Part shown: in pieces, positions 1-8,138 of the stretch
Position numbering within the stretch: the stretch's first letter is position 1
Layout of the letters: each line of letters opens with the position of its first letter
DNA from: Luteolibacter algae
GTDB taxonomy: Bacteria; Verrucomicrobiota; Verrucomicrobiia; Verrucomicrobiales; Akkermansiaceae
Length of the DNA: 64,000 nt
Direction: 5' to 3'
Assembly (NCBI RefSeq): GCF_042683045.1
Contig: NZ_JBHUIT010000016.1
Location: forward strand, 11,474 to 75,473
Notes under the pieces: generated by a model
The model's database searches: none
The model's input: only the letters and a program-made list of their open reading frames with translations
Told to the model about the DNA's origin: nothing
Program-made: the position numbers and the translations under genes

Positions 1-1
1 T

Positions 2-253
2 GGGATAGTTCTCGATCAAGGTGAGTGGATGGATCTGGGCGATGTGGGCAGCTATTTGGAGGCGCATCAAAAGCTTGCCCTGCAAAAGCCGATACATGCT
101 GAAGCGGTGCTCGGATCCGGTTGTGTGATTGACCGCAGTGTGATTGGCAAAGGTGCCCGCCTCGGTAGGGGCGCCCGCATTGTCAGAAGCGTTGTCTGGC
201 CTGGCGCGGTAGTTGCCGAGGGGGCGAATATCGTAGAGGAGGTGGTGCTCTGA
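2..253 (+). CDS. Sugar nucleotidyltransferase, C-terminal fragment (5'-truncated)
   Basis: The frame is open from the left edge, so only about 83 C-terminal residues are present. They begin with a WMDLGDVGSYLEAH segment, which resembles the W-x-D-[IL]-G-x-x-x-x-Y-L motif closing the catalytic domain of mannose-1-phosphate guanylyltransferase and glucose-1-phosphate nucleotidyltransferase proteins. A short left-handed beta-helix of hexapeptide repeats follows (VIGKGARLGRGARI, then VVWPGAVVAEGANI). By family, such enzymes make NDP-sugars in the cytoplasm for cell-surface glycans. The sugar specificity cannot be read from this piece. It ends 5 bases before a convergent gene. Confidence 0.75.
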   Translation, partial: GIVLDQGEWMDLGDVGSYLEAHQKLALQKPIHAEAVLGSGCVIDRSVIGKGARLGRGARIVRSVVWPGAVVAEGANIVEEVVL

Positions 254-258
254 TCAGC

Positions 259-1146
259 TTACAATGTGGCGATCAGGCGGACGAATTGGCGTCCGTATTC
301 CACATATGAATCGTAGCATTGCTGCCAATCCACCGAGTCTGGATCCGGAGCATGGAAGACGGTCGCCACGTGCGGCTCGATGGCAATCCAGCCATCGTAA
401 TTGTTTTTATAGGCATCTGTGAGGATTTCCTTGAGCTTCGCCTGACCAATGCCGGGCATTGTGTATTCCGGTTCCACATCCTCGGAGACAGGATTCATGC
501 AGTCCTTGATATGAATGTGTGTAACGTGTTCGCGGATCTTTTGCCAAAACTCGAAGGGATCCTGCCAAGGGAAGCTGCCATCAGCATTTTGCTTGGAACG
601 ATCCAGCTGAAATACTGGGTTTCCAGTATCGAAGATGAGCTTCATGTCCGGCACTTGCTCGATGAGGCGTAGCGTGTGCTCTGCGGAAAAACCGCCCCAG
701 TTCATGCAGTTCTCGTGGGCCACGGTGATTCCTTCATCTGTGAAACGCTTGGTGATTTCCCGCATGCGGCGGAAGCGCTCTTGCTCCTGTTGATCCTCGC
801 CCCACGGCTCTTGCGCGTAAGACATGACCCGGATGATCTTTGTGCCCAGGCGGTTCATTCGCGGAATCGCGCGGCTGATTTCGCCGACGGTTATGGCAAA
901 GTCTGAATCAATTTTTTTCGCCCAGTTTCCAATGGCGGAGCCAAATTCCGGGACGTGGATCCCGGCTGCATCAAGTTTGTCGGCAGCAGCCTGGAATTCC
1001 GCCTCTGGCATATCGTGGATGTTGTTGGAGCCAATCATCCGGCAGGAGATGGCAGACCAGCCAAGAGCTTTCGTGGCCTCGATTTGCTTGTCGAGATCGC
1101 GGGAAGCTTCATCGGCAAAGCCGGTCAGTTTTTGTGTGGAGAGCAT
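259..1146 (-). CDS. Sugar phosphate isomerase/epimerase (xylose isomerase-like TIM barrel)
   Basis: A 295-residue protein with features of the AP endonuclease 2/xylose isomerase-like TIM-barrel superfamily: HENCMNWGG near the middle, FDTGNPVFQ, HIHIKDC and IEPH. The Glu, Asp and His residues in these motifs are the usual divalent-metal ligands. There is no signal peptide, so it is probably cytoplasmic, unlike many secreted verrucomicrobial paralogues. The substrate is unknown; relatives isomerise or epimerise keto-sugars, inosose or hydroxypyruvate. It converges with the preceding nucleotidyltransferase and diverges from proS across a 139-bp gap. Confidence 0.85.
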   Translation of the reverse strand: MLSTQKLTGFADEASRDLDKQIEATKALGWSAISCRMIGSNNIHDMPEAEFQAAADKLDAAGIHVPEFGSAIGNWAKKIDSDFAITVGEISRAIPRMNRLGTKIIRVMSYAQEPWGEDQQEQERFRRMREITKRFTDEGITVAHENCMNWGGFSAEHTLRLIEQVPDMKLIFDTGNPVFQLDRSKQNADGSFPWQDPFEFWQKIREHVTHIHIKDCMNPVSEDVEPEYTMPGIGQAKLKEILTDAYKNNYDGWIAIEPHVATVFHAPDPDSVDWQQCYDSYVEYGRQFVRLIATL

Positions 1147-1285
1147 GCGGGGAGAGTAGGCTGGAAGTTCGACTTTTTGAAATTCAAAGTTTGCGAGCTG
1201 CCCGAAGAGTTACCGCTCCTTTGGAAACTCCGCAGTATAGCTGCTTGCAAAGGCTCGTGGCTTGCGTCCAATCTTTGGCAACATC

Positions 1286-2827
1286 ATGTCAGCCGCAAAG
1301 ACCGCTATCACACCCACCCGCCAGCAGGATTTTCCCGAATGGTATCAGCAAGTTATCAAGGCCGCCGATCTCGCCGAAAATTCGGAGACACGCGGTTGTA
1401 TGGTGATCAAACCCTGGGGCTATGGTATTTGGGAGCTTATTCAGCAGCAGTTGGATCGGCGCTTCAAGGCCACTGGCCACCAAAACGCCTATTTTCCACT
1501 GTTGATTCCGCTATCATATCTGGAAAAGGAGGCCGAGCACGCAGAGGGCTTCGCCACGGAATGCGCAGTAGTGACCCACCATCGTTTGGAGGCCGTGAAG
1601 GACGAGGAGACGGGGAAGACAAAGATGATTCCCACCGGCGAACTGGCCGAGCCGTATGTGATCCGCCCGACTTCAGAGACAATCATTGGTGCTGCGTTCG
1701 CGCGTTGGGTGCAGTCGTATCGGGATCTCCCATTGCTTATCAACCAGTGGGCGAATGTGATGCGGTGGGAAATGCGTCCGCGCCTTTTTCTCCGCACTGC
1801 CGAGTTTTTGTGGCAGGAGGGCCATACCGCTCATGAGACCAAGGATGAGGCGATTGCGGAAACACGGATGATTCACCGGCTCTATGAAGAGTTTTTGCGC
1901 GACCATCTGGCAATCCCCATAGTTCCCGGTGAGAAAACGGAAAATGAGCGTTTTCCGGGTGCAGACATGACATTGACCGTCGAGGCAATGGTGCAGGATT
2001 GTAAAGCCATTCAGGCGGGAACCTCCCATTACCTGGGACAGAACTTCTCCAAGGCCCAGAACATTTCGTTCGCTGGCCGTGATGGTGCGCAATCGTTTGC
2101 AGAAACCACCTCATGGGGTGTTTCCACTCGCCTGATCGGCACGTTGATCATGGCTCATTCCGATGACGATGGCCTGGTCCTGCCTCCACGGGTGGCGACA
2201 CAACAGGTTATCATCATTCCCGTTACGCCAAAGGAGGATACAAAGGAGGCCGTGCTGGCTGCATGTCACGCATTGGCTGACACCCTTTGCGGGACCAAAT
2301 CCTATCATGGTGATCCGATCCGCGCCCACGTTGACTCCCGCGATCTTCAGGGAGGTCAGAAGAAATGGGAGTGGGTTAAAAAAGGTGCTCCGATCCGAAT
2401 CGAGATCGGCCCCCGGGACATTGAGTCACGGAAGGTTTGCTTGCAGAGACGGGATCAGCAGCCCACCGAAAAGGCCTTCATGGATAAGGAAGAGTTTATT
2501 CAAAGTGTCCCGGATATTTTACAGCAAATCCACGATAACCTCCTCTCCCGTGCTCTTGAATTCAGGAATGCGAATATTTTTGCCTGCAACGATATGGGGG
2601 AGTTTGACAAGCATTGGGAAAAAGAGAATCCCGGTTGGCTAGCCACCCCGTGGTCGGGCACGGCTGCGGAAGAAGATGTCCTTTCAAAGCAGCATAAGAT
2701 TACCATTCGCTGCCTTCCCATTGAAGATGCGGGCCTACCCGAAGAGCTACTCGCAGCAGTAGGTCAGGACTGCATCCTTACCGGTAAGGCAAGAAACTCC
2801 GTAGCCCTTTGGGGACGGAGTTACTAG
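1286..2827 (+). CDS. proS: Proline--tRNA ligase, archaeal/eukaryotic-like (ProS type 3)
   Basis: Class II aminoacyl-tRNA synthetase that charges tRNA-Pro in the cytoplasm. The ATG at 1286 (MSAAKTAITPT) is preferred to the upstream in-frame TTG at 1262. It gives 513 residues. The N-terminus (QDFPEWYQQVIKAADLAE), the RPTSE block (motif 2 region) and the absence of a bacterial editing insertion place it with the archaeal/eukaryotic-like type. The C-terminus ends in WGRSY, with the terminal Tyr seen in this type. In the C-terminal zinc region most expected Cys ligands are missing: the stretch PWSGTAAEED stands where relatives have two cysteines, and only the ACND and IRCLP cysteines remain. An 8-bp inverted repeat (AACTCCGT/ACGGAGTT, 2795-2822) overlaps the stop region but has no T-tract. 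Confidence 0.93.
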   Translation: MSAAKTAITPTRQQDFPEWYQQVIKAADLAENSETRGCMVIKPWGYGIWELIQQQLDRRFKATGHQNAYFPLLIPLSYLEKEAEHAEGFATECAVVTHHRLEAVKDEETGKTKMIPTGELAEPYVIRPTSETIIGAAFARWVQSYRDLPLLINQWANVMRWEMRPRLFLRTAEFLWQEGHTAHETKDEAIAETRMIHRLYEEFLRDHLAIPIVPGEKTENERFPGADMTLTVEAMVQDCKAIQAGTSHYLGQNFSKAQNISFAGRDGAQSFAETTSWGVSTRLIGTLIMAHSDDDGLVLPPRVATQQVIIIPVTPKEDTKEAVLAACHALADTLCGTKSYHGDPIRAHVDSRDLQGGQKKWEWVKKGAPIRIEIGPRDIESRKVCLQRRDQQPTEKAFMDKEEFIQSVPDILQQIHDNLLSRALEFRNANIFACNDMGEFDKHWEKENPGWLATPWSGTAAEEDVLSKQHKITIRCLPIEDAGLPEELLAAVGQDCILTGKARNSVALWGRSY

Positions 2828-2855
2828 AAAGTCCAGCAGCCAGAGTGAAGCAGAT

Positions 2856-3305
2856 TCACCAATCGGAGTGGATCTGCGGAACGTGGTTTGAAGTCTCAGA
2901 AAGAGAGCAGACCATGTAAAGCGATCCCACTGGAGGAAAAATATCCGGGAAGGGTGTGCTGTAGGTGCCGTTCCCAGGGCAGTTCTTCGTGCCTTGGGTA
3001 TTATCGTAGGTGTCCTGTTCGATATAGCCCTTTTCGAGAAGGTGTTTTGCGATGTTTTGCGTGCCATTGGAGGCAAGCGGATGGCCGCCGGCATCGAAGC
3101 CATAGAGGTTCTGGTATGAACGTGTCGCGACTTGGACGCTGCGTAATTTCAAAATACATGTGGCACGGTCTGTGCCATTCTTCCAGCCTCTCGCACCAAT
3201 GAACAGGATAGCAACGAGAGACATAAGAACTAGGATGACGACAGTAAGCTCGATCAAGGTAAGACCGCGTGCACACTTCGTCCGGGGGGAGGACTGAATT
3301 TTCAT
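2856..3305 (-). CDS. Type II secretion/type IV pilin-like pseudopilin
   Basis: A 149-residue protein from the ATG at 3305 (MKIQSSPRTKCARGLTLIEL); an upstream in-frame start would lengthen the leader. It has a prepilin-type N-terminal signal: a basic leader, the Gly/Leu-Thr junction, the Glu five residues after it, and then about 20 hydrophobic residues (LTVVILVLMSLVAILFIGA). The C-terminal domain is short, with GTQNIAKHLLEKGYI and two to three cysteines. Relatives are PilD-processed pseudopilins of the GspG/GspH type. It is isolated here, with no other secretion gene adjacent, so its partner system must lie elsewhere. Confidence 0.8.
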   Translation of the reverse strand: MKIQSSPRTKCARGLTLIELTVVILVLMSLVAILFIGARGWKNGTDRATCILKLRSVQVATRSYQNLYGFDAGGHPLASNGTQNIAKHLLEKGYIEQDTYDNTQGTKNCPGNGTYSTPFPDIFPPVGSLYMVCSLSETSNHVPQIHSDW

Positions 3306-3365
3306 GTTGTAAGGGGGATGGGGTGGGAACACACCCACCATACTAATATCCCCCTTATTAGCAAT

Positions 3366-3379
3366 TACGTAATTACGTA
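3366..3379. promoter_or_regulatory. Perfect 14-bp palindrome TACGTAATTACGTA
   Basis: A perfect inverted repeat in the 96-bp gap upstream of the pseudopilin gene (minus strand) and just beyond the 3' end of the RDD gene. The position suits an operator for the pseudopilin, but no regulator is identified. It has no T-tract, so it is not a typical terminator. Confidence 0.3.
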
Positions 3380-3401
3380 GTGAACCATACTCTAAGTATT
3401 T

Positions 3402-3872
3402 TTAATGATTCACTGTAATGACCTTGGTCTTTGCAAACTGATCTCCCAGTCGGCGCATACCGTTCGGTTTGTCTTTGTTAATGACTAGAATGATGAGCTC
3501 AATGAGTGGGAAAAACGGAATTATCATCGGGATATTCCGAATGATTCCAGGAGTCCAATCCCCGGAAAGGCTTTTACCACCTTCATTCACAGCTTGAAGG
3601 TTCACAACTTTCTTTCCGAGGCTCTGACCCTCGAGAAACGGCAATGAATCGCGGGTCAGAAGGTATCCGACAGCTGCCGGGTAGCCCAGACGGCCGTTAA
3701 TCATCCCTGCCGCCCAACTGATGCCAATGGCGACAAGCATATCAATAAAAGCAGCCAAAATGCGTTTATCGAGGGGTGCCTCTGTTCCTTCAGGCAATAC
3801 AGGAGGTGTGGAGGCAGGTGATTCCACTGTCTTTTCAATAGTTTCCGGAGTGCTTTGATTGTTTTCTTCCAT
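3402..3872 (-). CDS. RDD family membrane protein
   Basis: A 156-residue protein. After a polar, Glu/Pro/Thr-rich N-terminus of about 30 residues comes the RDD-type start (LDKRILAAFIDMLVAIGISW), where the first Arg and Asp of the family are visible. This is followed by the GQSLGKKVVNLQAV motif and a hydrophobic segment, MIIPFFPLIELIILVI. The end (RRLGDQFAKTKVI) is also typical: RxGDxxAxTxV. RDD proteins are small inner-membrane proteins, some implicated in transport; no substrate can be named. It may be cotranscribed with the downstream pseudopilin across about 100 bp. Confidence 0.88.
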   Translation of the reverse strand: MEENNQSTPETIEKTVESPASTPPVLPEGTEAPLDKRILAAFIDMLVAIGISWAAGMINGRLGYPAAVGYLLTRDSLPFLEGQSLGKKVVNLQAVNEGGKSLSGDWTPGIIRNIPMIIPFFPLIELIILVINKDKPNGMRRLGDQFAKTKVITVNH

Positions 3873-3975
3873 ACCTGCATCTTCTAATGAAATTTCCGGG
3901 GTTGGTCTAGAGGCTTTGAGTTAAAAATCGGCCACTCTCTCGACAAATGGTGGAATCGGGTTATTTGTCTAAAAT

Positions 3976-4896
3976 ATGAAATGGCTTGGTAATGGGGCAA
4001 TGGCTGTAGGCTTGGGCTGCCTGAATGCGCAAACAACACCTGCTTCGCCCACTGTGAATGTGGAAGATGTGCGGAAGATGTTAAACGATGATAATGGGGA
4101 TCTTGCCCGATTGGCGCGTGGGCTGATTGGAGAAGGAGATACCAACCGCTTATTCTATTTTCCTACACATGACGTTCCCGCCACTCCTACGAAATGGGGA
4201 TTCAGCTATGATGATGTCATGTTCAGGTCCTCGGACGGGACCAAACTGAATGGCTGGTTCATGCCGGCACGTGGCAATACGGCCAAGGGCACGATCGTCT
4301 TTTCACATGGAAATGCTGGATCGATAGGGCACCATCTGGGCTTTGTCATGTGGCTGGTGGAAGCCGGATATCATGTATTTCTGTATGACTATCGCGGTTT
4401 TGGCAAATCCGAGGGTGTCGTAAACCGCGAGGGGATGGTAGAGGACGTTAAAGCCGCTTTCGATTATGTGGCAGGCAGGGCCGATGTGGACGCGGATCAT
4501 TTGATTTCCTACGGACACAGCCTTGGCGGGGCAAAATCGGTGACAGCCATTGCCGAGCAAAAGCCCAGGGGATTGCGTGGAATGGTCATCGACGGAGCTT
4601 TTGCGTCATACCGTGCAATGGCGGTGATTGTAGGGGGGCAGTTTGGAGCCAGTCTCATCACAGACGAGCTTTCACCCCGGGACTTTATTTCAAAAATCAA
4701 TAATACGCCACTTCTTGTAATCCACGGTGATCGCGATGAAGTGGTGCCGCTCTCCCAGGGAAAGACTCTCTTCAATCTGGCAAATGAGCCAAAGACGCTC
4801 TTCGAAGTGAAAGGCGGAAGCCACGGAAATTCTTTGGCGCTCGATTCCGGTGCATACAGGAAACGAATGCTCGAATGGCTGGAGGGTATCAGGTGA
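3976..4896 (+). CDS. Alpha/beta hydrolase (Bem46/YfhR-like)
   Basis: A 306-residue protein with a hydrophobic N-terminus (GAMAVGLGCLNA) that is probably a weak signal peptide. The alpha/beta-hydrolase signatures are clear: oxyanion segment FSHGNAG, DYRGFGKSEG, nucleophile elbow GHSLGG with Ser at about residue 182, the acid in HGDRDEVVP and the His in GGSHGNS. By family it is a serine esterase, thioesterase or peptidase of unknown substrate. It converges with accA, with 53 bp between the stops. Confidence 0.85.
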   Translation: MKWLGNGAMAVGLGCLNAQTTPASPTVNVEDVRKMLNDDNGDLARLARGLIGEGDTNRLFYFPTHDVPATPTKWGFSYDDVMFRSSDGTKLNGWFMPARGNTAKGTIVFSHGNAGSIGHHLGFVMWLVEAGYHVFLYDYRGFGKSEGVVNREGMVEDVKAAFDYVAGRADVDADHLISYGHSLGGAKSVTAIAEQKPRGLRGMVIDGAFASYRAMAVIVGGQFGASLITDELSPRDFISKINNTPLLVIHGDRDEVVPLSQGKTLFNLANEPKTLFEVKGGSHGNSLALDSGAYRKRMLEWLEGIR

Positions 4897-4949
4897 CGAG
4901 TCCGGGCCGAAACGAATTTGACTCCCGGATCGGCCTCAAAACCAAATGA

Positions 4950-5915
4950 TCAGACTTCCGGAGAGTCCTGATTCCATTCCCCGAATTTCCGGAATTTCTC
5001 GTAACGCTCGTCGAGGAGTTGTCTGGTATCGAGCGAGCAAAGATGATCAAGATGTTTCGTGATGTGCTCGCGGAATGCGTTGGCGCTCGCGGCGTGATCA
5101 TGATGGGCGCCACCGATTGGCTCAGGAATAACATCGTCGATCAATTTCAGTTCCATCAAATCTGGAGCGACAAGCTTCATGGCCTCGGCGGCTTCCGGAG
5201 CATGTTTGCGGTGCTTCCAGAGAATGGCGGCGCAGCCTTCCGGTGAGATGACGGAATAATAAGCATTTTCCATCATTACCACGCGATCTGCCACTCCGAT
5301 TCCCAATGCACCGCCGGAGCCGCCCTCTCCTAGGACCACGGCAATGATGGGAGTTTTCAGAAGCATCATTTCCCGCAAGTTGAAAGCGATCGCCTCCGCG
5401 ATGTTGCGCTCTTCCGCTCCAATGCCGGGAAATGCTCCGGGAGTGTCGATGAGTGCGATCACCGGCATGGAAAATTTTTCCGCGATCTTCATCAGCCTGA
5501 GAGATTTGCGGTAACCTTCAGGGTGAGCGGAGCCGAAGTTACGCTTGAGGTTTTCCTTTGTGTCGCGCCCTTTCTGATGGCCGAGAACGACGCATTTATG
5601 CCCCCCGATCATGGCGAAGCCACCTGGCATCGACGCATCGTCACCAATATGTCTGTCTCCATGTAGCTCTGTAAAATCCGTGAACGCCAGCGATACATAA
5701 TCGAGCATGAACGGGCGCTGGGTGTGACGGGCGATCTGGACCCGCTGCCAGGGCGTGAGATTTTCGTAAATTGCTGTCCGGGTCTCCGCAAGTTTGCGCT
5801 CCATGGTTGCAATCTCCGCGGATAGATCGAGGTTTTGCGCAGCGGCTTTGGCACGTAGCTTGTCGATTTCCTTTTCAAGCTCTGCAGCGGGTTTTTCAAA
5901 TTCGAGGAGTTGCAT
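4950..5915 (-). CDS. accA: Acetyl-CoA carboxylase carboxyltransferase subunit alpha
   Basis: A 321-residue protein, about the standard length for AccA. It has the N-terminal coiled region (FEKPAAELEKEIDKLRAKA), then ELHGDRHIGDD, GHQKGRDTKEN, FGSAHPEGYRKSLRLM, DTPGAFPGIGAEERN and GEGGSGGALGIGVADRV, all hallmark blocks of the subunit that binds acetyl-CoA in the carboxyltransferase. With AccD it makes malonyl-CoA for fatty-acid synthesis. It lacks accD as a neighbour. The acyl carrier protein at 7.8-8.0 kb is on the same strand but separated by two unrelated genes. Confidence 0.97.
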   Translation of the reverse strand: MQLLEFEKPAAELEKEIDKLRAKAAAQNLDLSAEIATMERKLAETRTAIYENLTPWQRVQIARHTQRPFMLDYVSLAFTDFTELHGDRHIGDDASMPGGFAMIGGHKCVVLGHQKGRDTKENLKRNFGSAHPEGYRKSLRLMKIAEKFSMPVIALIDTPGAFPGIGAEERNIAEAIAFNLREMMLLKTPIIAVVLGEGGSGGALGIGVADRVVMMENAYYSVISPEGCAAILWKHRKHAPEAAEAMKLVAPDLMELKLIDDVIPEPIGGAHHDHAASANAFREHITKHLDHLCSLDTRQLLDERYEKFRKFGEWNQDSPEV

Positions 5916-6020
5916 GGTCGTAAAGTGTTTTGCCGCAGTTGGTTGCGGAAGGTGTGTTTGAGGAGAATATTGGTTAAGGAGAACGAGGGCAAGACTTCTG
6001 GATGACAGGTGGCGCTTGGC

Positions 6021-6917
6021 TTATCTTGCGGATTTACGGATTTCAACCTCGTTTCCAGAACGTGTCAGAAGGAAAAGCTCTTCCATATCAGCTTCTCGTA
6101 AGTAGATGCCACGTGGAGGATCTTCTTCGCTTTCATCGTAGGGAAATATCTGGATTGCCGGGCTTTTCAAAACGATGGATTTCCGGGTCGCGCGGTAGTT
6201 CTTTGCGGTGGGAGCGACGGTTTTTCCGTCGAGAGTCGATCGCCTCGAGGAGATTACCGTCTTTCCGCTGTTCAGGTTTATCCCATCCATGTTCAAAACG
6301 GGATACTCACAGATAAATTTCACGCCGTCCCAGAGCGAGACCGACTTGCGGTCCGGTTCTATCATGAGGCGGTAATTCAGTGGCATCACGAGCAGATCAT
6401 CCCCGGGCTGGAGATTTTTGAGCTCCATCATACCATTGAGGTGCATCAGCATATCCAGTGAGATATCGTGACGGCTGGCGATCGCGTAATATGAATCTCC
6501 GGATTTTACTGTGTAGGTGGTTTTCCCTTCGGGGAAATTGCTGGCCAAAATTTCGTCAAGGTTCATTTGGCTCACGATCCGGCGGGCATTTGGTGCGGCG
6601 GGAGAAGAGGGAAAAACATTGATGATGGCCATAAGCTTTTCGCGGCCCGCAGGGATTTCGCCAAGAGCGATTAGCTCATGTGCTTTCTGGAACGCACGAT
6701 CACCAGGCTCAAAATCAGGCATTTCCGCCGCATCCAGGACTTTGGCGAAGTCCTCTTCCTTGGGAACCTTCAAGACGCTGCCTGCCTCTGGGACGATTCT
6801 CTCGAAAACCCCGCCCAAAGGCTCAACGACGATGTGATACGAAAGCATCGCTGTGAAGGCCACGATTCCGATAACGCCCAGGCCGGCGATGATTTTGATA
6901 AAGAGCCAGAATTTCAT
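6021..6917 (-). CDS. LysM-domain protein with degenerate L,D-transpeptidase-like C-terminus
   Basis: A 298-residue protein with an N-terminal membrane anchor (residues about 5-30), a TPR-like helical stretch (about 70-120), one LysM domain (YTVKSGDSYYAIASRHDIS, about 134-179), and a C-terminal region (about 183-295) whose layout resembles the YkuD L,D-transpeptidase fold. Its end (RGIYLREADMEELFLL then GNEVEI) lines up with the GCIRL-type motif and following helix of YkuD enzymes. Gly sits where the catalytic Cys would be and no HxxxxxxxSxGC string is seen. It probably binds peptidoglycan at the envelope without transpeptidase activity. The YkuD relationship is inference. Confidence 0.7.
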   Translation of the reverse strand: MKFWLFIKIIAGLGVIGIVAFTAMLSYHIVVEPLGGVFERIVPEAGSVLKVPKEEDFAKVLDAAEMPDFEPGDRAFQKAHELIALGEIPAGREKLMAIINVFPSSPAAPNARRIVSQMNLDEILASNFPEGKTTYTVKSGDSYYAIASRHDISLDMLMHLNGMMELKNLQPGDDLLVMPLNYRLMIEPDRKSVSLWDGVKFICEYPVLNMDGINLNSGKTVISSRRSTLDGKTVAPTAKNYRATRKSIVLKSPAIQIFPYDESEEDPPRGIYLREADMEELFLLTRSGNEVEIRKSAR

Positions 6918-7093
6918 GCTAGAAAGGTGATTTTATCGGCAATTACCGAGTGTGCGGTTGGGAAAACGACCTTTTCCGGCTGGATCGGGTATGCGAAGGG
7001 TCGAGGACATCTGGTTCACACGGGAAAATCACTTGGGCAGCATTGGATTTCAAGACCCAAACATCAAACGAATTGAAACACCGGCGGAAGATT

Positions 7094-7630
7094 CTAAAGC
7101 AGGCCCTTACGCTTGAAATCAAAGGCGTTGATGGCATGGGAGCGCAGAATCATCTCGAAGGAAAATTTGAGGATTGAGATTTCCCAAGTGTCATCGACAC
7201 CTTCGATAATCGCGCGGGAGGGATTCCCTGTGCGACGGATATCTTCCAACAGCCGCTCTCTGACGGCTTCAATGGAATCGTGGATGATTTCTTCGTTAAC
7301 CGCGATACGCTTGAACCGGAAGCCGTATTGGAGAAACGCGAGATCGTGGCCCTGGGCTTTGAGTTTCTCCACCATCGCCTCAAGACGTGCGCGGGCGGAT
7401 TCATCAAAACCTTCCAGCTCAATCTCACGATAAGCTTCCGGTCTCAGTATCCGTGGTTTCATCGCTTCCACCTCGCCTGTCCGGATACGGACGGTCCCCA
7501 CTTGGTCCATCGGCTCACTGATGAGCTGGAAGTCAAATCGGGTTTCGCCAAATGTCTGAATGCGGTGATCCGGCTCATGGAGAACTCGGGTTGTCTCCAT
7601 CGCATACTGTATATCGTCTTGGCTAGGCAT
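7094..7630 (-). CDS. Conserved hypothetical protein, function unknown
   Basis: From the ATG at 7630 (MPSQDDIQYAMETTRVL) it encodes 178 residues; an in-frame start at 7726 would run through the acpP-side terminator region and is less likely. It has no signal peptide or membrane segment. The composition is mixed charged, with an alpha/beta pattern and a central helix rich in Glu/Lys/Arg (FDESARARLEAMVEKLKAQ). I recognise no family motif. The 176 bp between this gene and the LysM gene downstream hold nothing I can identify. Confidence 0.65.
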   Translation of the reverse strand: MPSQDDIQYAMETTRVLHEPDHRIQTFGETRFDFQLISEPMDQVGTVRIRTGEVEAMKPRILRPEAYREIELEGFDESARARLEAMVEKLKAQGHDLAFLQYGFRFKRIAVNEEIIHDSIEAVRERLLEDIRRTGNPSRAIIEGVDDTWEISILKFSFEMILRSHAINAFDFKRKGLL

Positions 7631-7729
7631 TTGGAAAAATAGACTGGCGGTCGGGGAAATCTCGATGCGAAGAACCCTTCGCGGTGTGTGGGTGGCAAGT
7701 ATCCTCTGAAAACCGCAAAAATGCAAAGA

Positions 7730-7761
7730 AAAGGGCGGGTGCCGTGAAGCGCCCGCCCTTT
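7730..7761 (-). terminator. Rho-independent terminator downstream of acpP
   Basis: A 10-bp perfect GC-rich stem (AAAGGGCGGG / CCCGCCCTTT) with a 12-nt loop lies 26 bp beyond the acpP stop on the minus strand. It is followed on that strand by a T-containing tract (TTTCTTTGCATTTTT). Confidence 0.85.
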
Positions 7762-7787
7762 CTTTGAAAATTTATGCTCGAAGCGGC

Positions 7788-8030
7788 TTATGCTTTCTTG
7801 CTGGTGATGAAAGTCACCACGTCGTTTACGGCCTGGAGCTTTTCAGCTTCATCATCCGGCACTTCAACGTCGAATTCCTCTTCGAGAGCCATGACGAGCT
7901 CGACGGTGTCGAGGGAGTCCGCGCCGAGGTCTTCGACAAATTTTGCTTCGGAGGTAACTTGGTCAGCGCTGACGCCGAGTTGATCCACGATGATTTCTTT
8001 TACCCGTTCTTCGATTGATTTGTCTGACAT
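7788..8030 (-). CDS. acpP: Acyl carrier protein (primary metabolism)
   Basis: An 80-residue acidic protein with the classic GADSLDTVELVMALEEEF motif. Ser39 in DSL is the 4'-phosphopantetheine site. Length, acidity and the N-terminus (MSDKSIEERVKEIIVDQLGV) match AcpP of type II fatty-acid synthesis. A strong terminator follows. It differs clearly from the two acyl carrier proteins in the 45-47.5 kb cluster and is probably the housekeeping copy. Confidence 0.95.
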   Translation of the reverse strand: MSDKSIEERVKEIIVDQLGVSADQVTSEAKFVEDLGADSLDTVELVMALEEEFDVEVPDDEAEKLQAVNDVVTFITSKKA

Positions 8031-8138
8031 TTGTTGAGTGGTTGTGTGTTGGTGTTGGAAAACGGTTATCTGCTATCTGAGTAGCTTGGCAACCATGAAA
8101 AGCTGCAAATGGGGAAAACGAAAGGAAATTGCCGGGAA

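Noticed and set aside
955..1836. A 293-codon open frame on the plus strand
   Set aside because: It overlaps the sugar isomerase start and the first third of proS in other frames, has no family motif, and both genes there are well supported.
2795..2822. 8-bp inverted repeat at the proS stop as a terminator
   Set aside because: It lies within the last proS codons and has no T-tract on either strand; mentioned only in the proS entry.
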